DNA of 39,012 nt from the NCBI GenBank assembly GCA_012514895.1, contig JAAYZK010000036.1, positions 1-39,012 on the forward strand, in the 5' to 3' direction. The notes under the pieces were generated by a model, which had not been told where the DNA came from, made no database searches, and was given only the letters and a program-made list of their open reading frames with translations. Source of the stretch: Planctomycetota bacterium (lineage in GTDB: Bacteria; Planctomycetota; Phycisphaerae; SM23-33; FEN-1343). This document shows positions 31,881-39,012 of the stretch, piece after piece. A program made the translations under genes and the position numbers. The number at the start of each line of letters is the position of its first letter. The first letter of the stretch is position 1.

Positions 31881-31973
31881 GAGGGGGCGGATCATGCACT
31901 TGCGTCATGCCGGCCGGCCGGGCACAATGCCCCGACAGCCGCGCGGGCCGCTGAAGCGCGGGTGGGGTGAACC

Positions 31974-32612
31974 ATGGTGGTGATCATCCTGAGGATCCTG
32001 GTGGACACGCTCTACCTGCTTGCGCTGATCAACCCGGTCAGCAAGATCTCGGTGCTGTCGGCGCTGTCGTCGACGGCCGGTCCGAAGGAGTTCGGGGAGG
32101 TCACCGGCAAGTCCAGCGTGGCCGCCGCCGCGATCCTGCTGGTGTCGATGAGCTTCGGGCACTTCGTGCTCAGTTCGATCTTCCAGGTGGAGCTCCACTC
32201 GCTTCGCCTGGCGGGGGGGGTCGTGCTGTTCTGGGTGGGCTTTACGGCGCTGCGGAAGGGCGTGTTCTTCGAGATGGAGTCGTCGATGCGTTTCCAGGAC
32301 GTGGCCGTCGTGCCGCTGGCCTGCCCGCTGATCGCCGGGCCGGCGACGATCACGGCCGTCATCGCGCTGGGGGCGCAGCACGGGATGTGGACGACGGCGG
32401 CGGCGATCCTCGTGGCGCTGACCGTCAACGACCTGATCATGCGCCTCACCTCGCCGCTGGAGCGGCTGCTGCGCCGGTTCAACATCCTGGGGGCCGTCAT
32501 CCGCATCACCGGGTTGATCGTCATGACCATCGGCACCGAGATGGCCCTGGACGGCCTGGCGGCGTGGGGAGGTCGGTCTGGCGCGTCTGACGTACCCGCC
32601 ACGGTGCGCTGA
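31974..32612 (+). CDS. MarC-family integral membrane protein
   Basis: A 212-residue protein with about six membrane segments. LYLLALINPVSKISVLSAL at the start, VVLFWVGFTALRKG in the middle and CPLIAGPATITAVIALG are typical of the MarC family. The family was once linked to multiple antibiotic resistance, but its transport role is unproven. The NPxSK form resembles the usual NPxGxxP motif with changes. A weak purine-rich GGTGGGGTGA precedes the ATG at 31974. It follows the DHH gene by 93 bases; the hexamer CACAAT at 31923-31928 is a poor -10 match. Confidence 0.82.
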   Translation: MVVIILRILVDTLYLLALINPVSKISVLSALSSTAGPKEFGEVTGKSSVAAAAILLVSMSFGHFVLSSIFQVELHSLRLAGGVVLFWVGFTALRKGVFFEMESSMRFQDVAVVPLACPLIAGPATITAVIALGAQHGMWTTAAAILVALTVNDLIMRLTSPLERLLRRFNILGAVIRITGLIVMTIGTEMALDGLAAWGGRSGASDVPATVR

Positions 32613-32668
32613 CGGCGATCCGATCCGTCCCGGCCGCCCCAGGCGCAAAAACCCCCCGATCCGCCGCA

Positions 32669-32674
32669 TATACT
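32669..32674 (+). promoter_or_regulatory. -10-like element TATACT before the PEBP-like gene
   Basis: CCGCATATACTGGCG contains TATACT 58 bases upstream of the GTG at 32733. The preceding GCAAAAACCCCCCGAT is AT-richer than its surroundings and may help. Confidence 0.4.
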
Positions 32675-32732
32675 GGCGCATGGAGAGGCCCCTCCGGACC
32701 GGCCGGACCGCACAGCAGCAAGGAGGTGGACG

Positions 32733-33203
32733 GTGGCCATCCAGATCACCAGCGAGGCCTTCGAGGCCAACCACGCGATACCGCAGATGCACGCCCGCGT
32801 CGGGGGCGACGCCTCCCCGCCGCTGCAGTGGCGCGGGGTGCCCGACGACGCCCGGCAACTGGCCCTGGTGGTCGACGATCCCGACGCCCCCGGCGAGGAA
32901 CCCTGGGTGCATTGGGTGATTTACAACATCCCCCCCGACACCCGCCGTCTGCCCCCGGGCGTCAGCCGCGACGAGAAGCCCCCCAGCCCGCGCCGCGCGG
33001 CCCAGGGCCTCAACTCGTGGGGACAGATCGGCTACGGCGGCCCCCAGCCCCCCAGGGGCGATCCGCCGCACCACTACCACTTCCGGCTGTACGCCCTCGA
33101 CGTCGAGGCCGATCTGCCGCCGGGCCTGAGCAAGGATGAACTGATGGAAGCCGCCTGGGGGCACATCCGGGACGAGGGCGAACTGATCGGCACGTACCAG
33201 TAG
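32733..33203 (+). CDS. PEBP family protein (YbhB/YbcL-like)
   Basis: A 156-residue phosphatidylethanolamine-binding-protein fold of the bacterial YbhB/YbcL subgroup. Seen are SPPLQWRGVPDDARQLALVVDDPDAP, then VHWVIYNIPPDTRRLP, the pocket region GQIGYGGPQPP, and PHHYHFRLYALD. Function in bacteria is not known; the fold binds anionic ligands. GTG 33 bases after a -10-like region is chosen because AGGAGGTGG lies 5-7 bases upstream, a near-perfect Shine-Dalgarno. The stop codon is the first base pair region of a perfect hairpin. Confidence 0.9.
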   Translation: MAIQITSEAFEANHAIPQMHARVGGDASPPLQWRGVPDDARQLALVVDDPDAPGEEPWVHWVIYNIPPDTRRLPPGVSRDEKPPSPRRAAQGLNSWGQIGYGGPQPPRGDPPHHYHFRLYALDVEADLPPGLSKDELMEAAWGHIRDEGELIGTYQ

Positions 33204-33241
33204 CGTTTCGCCCTGGATCCGCAGGATCCAGGGCGAAACGC
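33203..33241. terminator. Perfect 18-bp hairpin with 3-base loop
   Basis: Bases 33203-33220 and 33224-33241 are exact reverse complements, separated by GCA. The stem starts at the last base of the TAG stop of the PEBP-like gene and contains CGTTTCGCCC and GGATCC. A GGGAAAAACC follows at about 33251, but no T-run, so it is not a classical intrinsic terminator. It could terminate by stem strength, protect mRNA 3' ends, or be a small palindromic repeat element. Confidence 0.6.
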
Positions 33242-33280
33242 CGCAGGGCCGGGAAAAACCATCGGGCAGGAGCAGAATCG

Positions 33281-34561
33281 ATGTCGATGACCGAGCCGGA
33301 TTCGGAACTGGGGCGCAAGGCCGAGGCGCTGGTGCGCGAGAGCCACCGGCCCGAAGGCGGGGAGGGCCGGTTCCCCTCGCACCCGCTGTGGCGGCGCCTG
33401 CGCGAGCTGGGGACGGAGCTGTGGCTGGACTCGGGGGACATCGAGGAGATCTCCGACGTCTGGACACGGGAGTTCTCCGGCCTGACGACCAACAACTCGC
33501 TGCTGAACAAGGAGATTCAGAAGGGGACCTACGACGCGCTGATCGAGCGGACCGCCGAGATGCTGGACGCCTACCCGCTGCTGACCGAGGAGGACCGCCG
33601 CCTGGAGGTGGCGTTCGTCCTGAACACGCACCACGCGCTGCGCCTGGTCGAGCGGTTCGACGCCCACGTCTCGGTGGAGGAGCACACGGTGCTGGCCGGC
33701 GACCTGGCGGCGGCGATCAACTACGCGCGGCGGTTCCACGCGCTCTACCCGACCCGTTTCTACGTGAAGATGCCCTTCTCGTCGGCCAGTCTGCTGGCCA
33801 CGCGGCGGGTGTCGGACGAGAACGTCCTGGTCAACCACACGCTGGGGTTTTCCGCGCGCCAGAACTACCTGATCACGCGGATCGGGCGGCCGTTGTTCGT
33901 GAATGTCTTCATGGGTCGCCTCAACAGCGTCGTCCAGGCCAACGGCCTGGGCTCCGGCGAGGGCGTCGGCGAGAAGGCCGTGCTGGCCTCCCAGGCCGTC
34001 GTCAAATCCCTCCGCCAGACCATGGGCCTCAAGACCCGCCAGATCGCCGCCAGCCTCCGCAGCGGCGACCAGGTGGCCCGCCTGGCCGGGGTGGACGTCA
34101 TCACCCTGCCGCCCAGGGTGGCCCGGGAGTTCATCGACTCGGGCATCGAGCCGGGCGACCTGCGGGACAGGACCGGCGAACCGGTCGACCTGGGCGTCGA
34201 CGATGCCGCCGCCGCCGAGCGGATCGGCCTGCCGGCCCTGTGGGACGTCGACGAGCGGGTGGTCCGCTGCGCCGACGCCCTGGAGCAGGAGCGCCTCGCC
34301 ACGTTCACGCCCGTGCGCCTGGAGGGCTTCTTCCAGCGGCACGACTGCGCGGACCTGCTGGTCAGGTGGTCGGACCAGGACGTCGCCCTCAGTGCCGAGG
34401 AAGGGAAGATCCCCAGCCTGGACCACTGGCGGGCGCGCCTGGAGAGCGGCGAGATCGGCCTGGACAGCCTGATGAACCTCGCCGGCTGGAACAGCTTCCG
34501 CGCCGACCAGGAGGCCATGGACGAGCACGCCCGGCAGATCATGGCCGGCGCGCATCGCTGA
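33281..34561 (+). CDS. Transaldolase-like protein, long form
   Basis: A 426-residue protein of the transaldolase/fructose-6-phosphate aldolase superfamily. Early motifs are TELWLDSGDIEEISDVW and FSGLTTNNSLLNKEI, equivalent to the family's LDxxN and TTNPSL motifs. The Schiff-base lysine is Lys163 in FYVKMPFSSAS. Later NHTLGFSARQNYLI and VFMGRLNS are the strands that bind substrate. It is clearly longer than TalC (about 220 residues) or TalB (about 320), with a C-terminal extension from about 330 with WSDQDVALSAEEGKIPSL. Expected reaction: transfer or aldol cleavage of a dihydroxyacetone unit in the cytoplasm. The substrate may differ from the classic one. AGGAG stands about 11 bases upstream of ATG 33281; ATG 33287 is an alternative. 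Confidence 0.8.
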   Translation: MSMTEPDSELGRKAEALVRESHRPEGGEGRFPSHPLWRRLRELGTELWLDSGDIEEISDVWTREFSGLTTNNSLLNKEIQKGTYDALIERTAEMLDAYPLLTEEDRRLEVAFVLNTHHALRLVERFDAHVSVEEHTVLAGDLAAAINYARRFHALYPTRFYVKMPFSSASLLATRRVSDENVLVNHTLGFSARQNYLITRIGRPLFVNVFMGRLNSVVQANGLGSGEGVGEKAVLASQAVVKSLRQTMGLKTRQIAASLRSGDQVARLAGVDVITLPPRVAREFIDSGIEPGDLRDRTGEPVDLGVDDAAAAERIGLPALWDVDERVVRCADALEQERLATFTPVRLEGFFQRHDCADLLVRWSDQDVALSAEEGKIPSLDHWRARLESGEIGLDSLMNLAGWNSFRADQEAMDEHARQIMAGAHR

Positions 34562-34575
34562 CGGGAGAAGCGATC

Positions 34576-35202
34576 ATGATGAGAGCCCGCGACCTGCTCC
34601 GCTGCAGCGTGATCTGCGACGGCGAGGCCTTCGGCCGCGTCGAAGGGTTTCTGTTCGACGACGCCCAGTGGGCCGTCCGCTACCTGCGGGTGGTCCCCGA
34701 GGACGGCCGGGAGGGCGGCTGCGCCCTGATCGCCCCGGCGGCGATCGGCGAGTGCGACGCGGAAGCGCGCGAACTGTACGCGGACCTGTCGGCCCGGCAG
34801 ATCGCCGACAGCCCGGCGATGCGCGAGCGGAGCGATCTGCCCCGCGACGAGGAGATGGCGCTGATCACCCACTTCGGCTGGCCGGCCTACTGGGCCGACA
34901 GCCCCCAGTTGAAGGGCGCTGCTTCGGAGGCGGGGACGGGCGGCGTGGCGCAGTTGCGGAGCCTCGACGCCCTCTGCCGCTGCGAGGCCCTGGCGGCCGA
35001 CGGGCAGGTCGCCGGCGCGGTGGCCGACGTCTTCCTGGACACGACCGACTGGGCCGTCCGCTACCTCGCCATCGCCGTCGAGGACCGCGACGAGGCGATG
35101 CTCGCCCCCCCGGACTGGGTGCGCTCGGCCGACTGGAACGCCGGAGAGCTGCGCTTCGGCGTCTCCAGCGAAAGCCTCCTGACCGGCCCGGCACGCACCT
35201 AG
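34576..35202 (+). CDS. PRC-barrel domain protein with two repeats
   Basis: A 208-residue soluble protein made of two similar halves. First: LLRCSVICDGEAFGRVEGFLFDDAQWAVRYLRVVP. Second: CRCEALAADGQVAGAVADVFLDTTDWAVRYLAIAV. Both have the PRC-barrel pattern of a loop with G-x-V/A-x-D-x-x-x-D and the WAVRYL strand. PRC barrels occur in the photosynthetic reaction centre H subunit, RimM and stress proteins, where they bind proteins or RNA. The function here is not known. Two ATGs start 34576/34579 with GGGAGAAG 6-7 bases ahead. It follows the transaldolase-like gene by 14 bases, so it is in the same transcript. Confidence 0.8.
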   Translation: MMRARDLLRCSVICDGEAFGRVEGFLFDDAQWAVRYLRVVPEDGREGGCALIAPAAIGECDAEARELYADLSARQIADSPAMRERSDLPRDEEMALITHFGWPAYWADSPQLKGAASEAGTGGVAQLRSLDALCRCEALAADGQVAGAVADVFLDTTDWAVRYLAIAVEDRDEAMLAPPDWVRSADWNAGELRFGVSSESLLTGPART

Positions 35203-35292
35203 GAGGCTCCGCCGGCGCAAAGGAGACAGCGGAAACGGCGACCGAACGGGCAGAAGGAACGCCGTTGCCGCAGCCGGTGAACGGGAGGATCG

Positions 35293-37569
35293 ATGTTCGC
35301 CAAGTGGTTTCCCTGGCGTTGGCTGGTTCGCGCCCTGGCACGGGCCCACGGGCTGCTGGACCCGCTGGAGATCCTGGCGCGGCTGGAGAACCTGGCCCAG
35401 CCCTCCGAGGTCGCCGCGCCGATCGAGCTGCTGCGGGCGGGGTTCGCGCTGCACGCCCGGGGGGTGATCAACGACAAGGTCATCCAGCAGAACCTCGATT
35501 GGGTGTGGCCCTTCTGGGTCAACCGTCAGTTCGACCCGCGGGACCCGGCCTTCGTGCCCCGGGCCTTCTCGTTCGCGCAGGTGAATCTCTCGCACCGCAA
35601 CTGGACGGCCGTCGGCGTGCCGGGCTGCGAGGCGATGGCGGTGGTCGATCCGCGGGGGCTGGTCATGCCCTTCTGGGACGGCTGGTCGCTGGATGCGTGG
35701 GCCGTCCCGCTGCGGGGCGAGGCCCTGTGGCCTTCCCGCCTGGACCGCTGCGAGCAGCGCCTGCGGATGGACGGCGACCGCCTGGCCGTCGAGACGATCG
35801 CGCGGAACGACCTGGCGACGCTGCGGTCGCTGGTATGGGTCGAGCCCGACGCCGCCGAGGCGTTCTGCCGCATCCGGTACGAGGCCGTCATGGCCGTCTC
35901 CGGCTGGCTGGTGATCGCCCTGCGCCCGTTCAACCCGGAGGGGGTCGGCTTCGTGCAGTCGGTGGCCCTGGGCGCCGACCGCAAGGGCTGGATCCTCGAC
36001 GACAGGCTCCGCGTCCGCTTCGACGCGCCCGTCGAACGTCACGTCTGCTCGTGCTACGGCGCCGGCGACGTGGCGATCGGCCTGCTGGATCGCTCCCCCC
36101 AGGCCGACTGTCGCTGCAAGGTGGGGCTGGCGACGGCGGCGGCGATGTTCCCGGTGGAGGCCGGCCAGGAGGCCGAGGTGACCGCGACGGTGCCCCTGTC
36201 GGCCGACCGGACCGTCAAGACGCTCTACCCCCGCGGCGGGCCGCTGGAGTGGTCCGGGGTCCTCCAGGACGCCGCGACGATGCAGGTGCCCGACGAGCGG
36301 CTGGCCTTCCTGTACGATGCCGCCCTGCGGACCGTCGCGCTGCTGTCGCCGGCGGAGGTCTATCCCGGCCCCTACACCTACAAGCGGTTCTGGTTCCGCG
36401 ACGCGGTGCTGATCCTCCACGCGATGCTCTGTGCGAACCTGGTCGATCACGCCAGGTACGCCATGGGCGGGTTCCTCCGCCGCCAGCGCCCGTCGGGCTA
36501 CTTCCACTCGCAGTCCGGCGAGTGGGACTCCAACGGCCAGGTGCTCTGGCTGCTGGGGCGCTACGCCGACCTGACCGGCCGCACGCTGTCGGGGCGCTGG
36601 ATCCATGCCCTGGACCGCGCCGCGCGGTGGATCGGCCGCAAGTTGACCGACCGCCGCGGCGGCGACCCCCACGCCGGGCTCCTGCCGGCCGGGTTCAGCG
36701 CCGAGCACCTGGGGACCAACGACTACTATTACTGGGACGACTTCTGGAGCGTCGCCGGCCTGGACGCAGCCGCCGACCTGCTGGTCTCGCACGGGCGGCA
36801 GCGCAGCGCGGGCGCCTGCGGGGACCTGGCCGTCGCGCTGCGGGACAGCATCGAGCGCAGCCTCCGCCGCAGCGGCCCCCTGCGGGCCGTCGAGGGGATT
36901 CCCGCCTCCCCGTACCGGCGGATGGACAGCGGCGCCGTCGGGTCGCTGGTGTGCGCCTACCCGCTGCGGGTCCGGCCCGCCGACGACCCGCCGGTGAGGG
37001 CGACGCTGGAGTTCCTGCTGAAGTTCTGCATGATCGACGGGCTGCTGTTCCTGGACACCAGCCACTCGGGGCGGAACGCCTACCTGACGCTGTCGATCGC
37101 CCAGGTGCTCCTGCGGGCCGGCGACAGCCGCTTCTTCCCGCTGGTCCAGGCCGTCGCCGAGGCGGCGTCGCCGACGGGCCAGTGGCCCGAGGCGATCCAC
37201 CCCCACACCGGCGGCGGCTGCATGGGCGACGGCCAGCACGCCTGGGCGGCGGCCGAGTGGATCATGATGATGCGCAACATGTTCGTCCGTGAGGAGTCCG
37301 ACCGGCTCATCCTCGCCTCGGGCATCCCCGACGCGTGGCTGGCCCGCCGCCGGGCGATGGCCTTCGGCCCCACGCCGACGCCGTACGGCCCCCTGACGGT
37401 CCGCCTGGAATTCCAGGAGGACGGGACGGCCACGGTCCGGTGGGAGGCCCGGTGGCGGAAGGCTCCCCCGGCCATCGAGATCCGCCTGGCCGGGCGTGCG
37501 GTGACGGTCGCCGATCCGCAGGCGACCTCGGCGGCGGTCCCGGTGGCGGCGGAGGACGAGCGGGCATGA
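35293..37569 (+). CDS. Six-hairpin glycosidase-like protein
   Basis: A 758-residue protein. The N-terminal about 300 residues contain beta-rich sequence (GCEAMAVVDPRGLVMPFWDGWSLDAWAV). From about 335 on, the alternating helix pairs of an (alpha/alpha)6 barrel are visible: FWFRDAVLILHAMLC with Asp370, SQSGEWDSNGQVLWLLGRY with Glu410/Asp412, NDYYYWDDFWSVAGL and WPEAIHPHTGGGCMGDGQHAWAAAEWIMM near 630-655. This is the layout of GH15/GH63-like and amylo-1,6-glucosidase-like families. The carboxylates named are candidates for catalysis. I cannot fix the family or substrate. The MRARD start of its upstream neighbour is 90 bases from this ATG. GGGAGGA precedes the ATG. The stop overlaps the glycosyltransferase start by ATGA. 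Confidence 0.72.
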   Translation: MFAKWFPWRWLVRALARAHGLLDPLEILARLENLAQPSEVAAPIELLRAGFALHARGVINDKVIQQNLDWVWPFWVNRQFDPRDPAFVPRAFSFAQVNLSHRNWTAVGVPGCEAMAVVDPRGLVMPFWDGWSLDAWAVPLRGEALWPSRLDRCEQRLRMDGDRLAVETIARNDLATLRSLVWVEPDAAEAFCRIRYEAVMAVSGWLVIALRPFNPEGVGFVQSVALGADRKGWILDDRLRVRFDAPVERHVCSCYGAGDVAIGLLDRSPQADCRCKVGLATAAAMFPVEAGQEAEVTATVPLSADRTVKTLYPRGGPLEWSGVLQDAATMQVPDERLAFLYDAALRTVALLSPAEVYPGPYTYKRFWFRDAVLILHAMLCANLVDHARYAMGGFLRRQRPSGYFHSQSGEWDSNGQVLWLLGRYADLTGRTLSGRWIHALDRAARWIGRKLTDRRGGDPHAGLLPAGFSAEHLGTNDYYYWDDFWSVAGLDAAADLLVSHGRQRSAGACGDLAVALRDSIERSLRRSGPLRAVEGIPASPYRRMDSGAVGSLVCAYPLRVRPADDPPVRATLEFLLKFCMIDGLLFLDTSHSGRNAYLTLSIAQVLLRAGDSRFFPLVQAVAEAASPTGQWPEAIHPHTGGGCMGDGQHAWAAAEWIMMMRNMFVREESDRLILASGIPDAWLARRRAMAFGPTPTPYGPLTVRLEFQEDGTATVRWEARWRKAPPAIEIRLAGRAVTVADPQATSAAVPVAAEDERA

Positions 37570-38855
37570 GAATCGCCATGTTCACCAACCTGTACCTGCC
37601 CAAGGTCGGGGGTGTGGCGATCTCGGTCGATCGGTTCAGCCGCGGGTACCGCCGGCGGGGCCACGAGGTGCTGATCGTCGCGCCGGACTTCCCCGGCCAG
37701 CCGCAGGAGGAGGAGGGCGTCATCCGGGTCCACGCGATCCAGGACTTCAACGGCTCGGGCTTCTCGCTGGCCCTGCCGTCGGGGCTGGAGATTTCGCGGC
37801 GGCTGGACGCCTTCGCCCCGGAGCTGATCCACTCGCACCACCCGTTCCTGCTGGGCGATTCGGCGGTCCGCGCCGCCGCCCACCGCGGACTGCCGCTGGT
37901 GTACACGCACCACACGCTGTACGAGTACTACACGCACTACGTCCCGCTGGATTCCAGGACGATGCGGAACTACGTGGTGCACCTGGCCAGGCGCTACGCC
38001 GAGCTGTGCGACCTGATCTTCGCCCCCAGCGCCTCCATCGCGGCGCTGCTGCGGCGGCGGGGGGTGCGGACGGCCATGGAGGTCGTGCCGACCGGCGTGA
38101 TGCTCGAGGAGTTCACCTGCGGCGACCGCGCCCGCGGCCGCCGGCTGGCGGCCCTGGAGGAGGGAGACTTCGTCATCGGCCACGTCGGGCGGATCGCCGC
38201 CGAGAAGAACCTCCCGTTCCTGGCCCGCTCGGTCATCCTCGCCCTGCGCCGCATCGCCGGCAGCCGGTTCCTCCTGGTCGGCGGCGGCGACCTGGCCGAT
38301 GACCTGGGGGCGATGTTCGACGGGGCGGGACTGGCCGACCGGGTGGTCTTCGCCGGCGAGCGGCGGGGGCGGGCCCTGGCCGACCTGTATGCCGCCATGG
38401 ACGTCTTCGCCTTCGCCTCCCGCAGCGAGACGCAGGGCATGGTCCTGGCCGAGGCCCTGGCCCTGGGCACCCCGCTGGTGGGCCTGGACGCCCCGGGGGC
38501 GCGGGACATCATCATCGACGGCCGCAACGGCCGCCTGGTGGCCGCCCAGCGGGAGGAGGCCTTCGCCGACGCCCTGGTCTGGATCGCCGGCCTTTCCGGC
38601 GACGACCGCCGCGCCATGCGGGCCCGCGCCCGCGCCGACGCCGAGACGTACTCGCTGGATCGTTGCGTCGACCATGCCCTGGCGGCCTACCGCCGGCTGC
38701 TGGACCGCCGGGGCCCCGCGCGGCCGCTGGAGACGCTCAACTGGGACGCCCTGCTGGAGTCCCTCCGCCGCGAGTGGGAGATCTGGTCGAACCGCGCCGC
38801 CTCCCTCACCCAGGCCCTCACCGACGGCCGCGATCCCAGAAGCGACGTCCTGTGA
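37566..38855 (+). CDS. GT4 glycosyltransferase
   Basis: A 429-residue GT-B glycosyltransferase of the GT4 family. The opening MRIAMFTNLYLPKVGGVAISVDRFSRGYRRRGHEVLIVAP, then HSHHPFLLGDSAV, THHTLYEYYTHYVPL, VVPTGVMLEEF, the phosphate loop GHVGRIAAEKNLPFLARSV and the donor site RSETQGMVLAEALALGTPLVG are seen. The closing tail has WDALLESLRREWEIWS. Relatives make glycolipids such as diglucosyl- or mannosyl-lipids and phosphatidylinositol mannosides. The exact product is unknown. Start ATG overlaps the glycosidase-like stop by ATGA, so they are made together. It acts at the inner face of the membrane. Confidence 0.92.
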   Translation: MRIAMFTNLYLPKVGGVAISVDRFSRGYRRRGHEVLIVAPDFPGQPQEEEGVIRVHAIQDFNGSGFSLALPSGLEISRRLDAFAPELIHSHHPFLLGDSAVRAAAHRGLPLVYTHHTLYEYYTHYVPLDSRTMRNYVVHLARRYAELCDLIFAPSASIAALLRRRGVRTAMEVVPTGVMLEEFTCGDRARGRRLAALEEGDFVIGHVGRIAAEKNLPFLARSVILALRRIAGSRFLLVGGGDLADDLGAMFDGAGLADRVVFAGERRGRALADLYAAMDVFAFASRSETQGMVLAEALALGTPLVGLDAPGARDIIIDGRNGRLVAAQREEAFADALVWIAGLSGDDRRAMRARARADAETYSLDRCVDHALAAYRRLLDRRGPARPLETLNWDALLESLRREWEIWSNRAASLTQALTDGRDPRSDVL

Positions 38856-38947
38856 GAGGATCGGGGATCGCACCGGCCAAGGAACCCGTGGATACGACCG
38901 CGGGGGGCGGGTATGCTTGCCGTCCGCCCATCAGAGAAAGGACACGC
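38856..38947 (+). other. Short intergenic gap with -10-like TATGCT
   Basis: No gene. TATGCT at 38912-38917 (GGGTATGCTTG) is a -10-like hexamer 31 bases before the next ATG. AAAGGA at about 38937-38942 is a fair Shine-Dalgarno sequence. Confidence 0.35.
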
Positions 38948-39012
38948 ATGAGCAGCATCGCCAGGGTCGAACTGCCCGACTTCGGCCGCGAACCGGCGGC
39001 CCCTCAGATCCC
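38948..39012 (+). CDS. Start of a protein cut by the window end
   Basis: ATG at 38948 opens a frame that runs to the window end, MSSIARVELPDFGREPAAPQ and on. It has a Shine-Dalgarno (AAAGGA) and a -10-like region upstream. The start looks like a member of the M24 peptidase/aminopeptidase P type, whose proteins often begin with an ARxELPDFG string, but 21 residues cannot prove it. Confidence 0.4.
   Translation, partial: MSSIARVELPDFGREPAAPQI

Noticed and set aside
1-39012. CRISPR arrays, tRNA and rRNA genes, transposases, prophage genes
   Set aside because: None seen: no regularly spaced repeats, no tRNA T-loop in a cloverleaf setting, no rRNA sequence, and no transposase or integrase motifs among the frames.

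Overview
This 39 kb window is high-GC bacterial chromosome, gene-dense, with no rRNA, tRNA, CRISPR array or intact insertion sequence that I can see. The best taxonomic clue is the 1516-residue secreted protein at 23023-27573 (minus). It has an N-terminal LEPRLLL motif and a C-terminal dockerin-like double calcium-loop repeat, a pairing typical of Planctomycetota and especially Phycisphaerae-like lineages. This assignment is inference; there is no marker gene such as rRNA.

Layout. (1) 136-5257: a tight six-gene plus-strand operon, mostly joined by ATGA stop/start overlaps. It encodes an amidohydrolase, a zinc alcohol dehydrogenase, an enolase-superfamily dehydratase, a NeuD-like acyltransferase, a UlaG-like metallo-beta-lactamase-fold lactonase and an RraA-like aldolase. 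It reads as an oxidative (non-phosphorylative) acid-sugar catabolic route. (2) 5336-7943: a SWIM zinc-finger protein and a two-domain hemerythrin-like protein. (3) 8031-11671: a nucleotide-sugar epimerase/dehydratase followed by two CgeB-like glycosyltransferases, a small surface-glycan locus. (4) 11739-15710, minus strand: an AI-2E-family transporter, a DUF6765 protein, a small unknown protein and a helix-hairpin-helix protein whose N-terminus resembles DNA polymerase X. (5) 15711-16216: a 500-base, relatively AT-rich stretch without a convincing gene.

(6) 16217-21636: a xylose-isomerase-like TIM barrel overlaps a protein that I read as a one-chain archaeo-eukaryotic-type primase, with a catalytic AEP domain followed by a PriL-type four-cysteine Fe-S domain. 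Divergent from it are a family 4 uracil-DNA glycosylase and a Lon-like AAA protease. This is the most unusual part of the window. (7) 21685-22900: VIT1/CCC1-like transporter, small cold-shock-like protein, CBS-pair protein. (8) 23023-27573: the large secreted C39-peptidase-like protein. (9) 27792-33203: DUF72 protein, RpiB with a glutamate-type active site, a complete PolX-PHP DNA polymerase translationally coupled to a DHH phosphoesterase, a MarC protein and a PEBP-like protein, closed by a perfect 18-bp hairpin. (10) 33281-38855: a long transaldolase-like protein, a double PRC-barrel protein, a six-hairpin glycosidase-like protein and a GT4 glycosyltransferase, followed by the start of another gene at the window edge.

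Promoters. Many transcription units are preceded by a TANNAT-like -10 hexamer, with little sign of a -35 element. The recurrence makes the set more believable than any single site. Function calls rest on motif recognition by eye; no database search was run.
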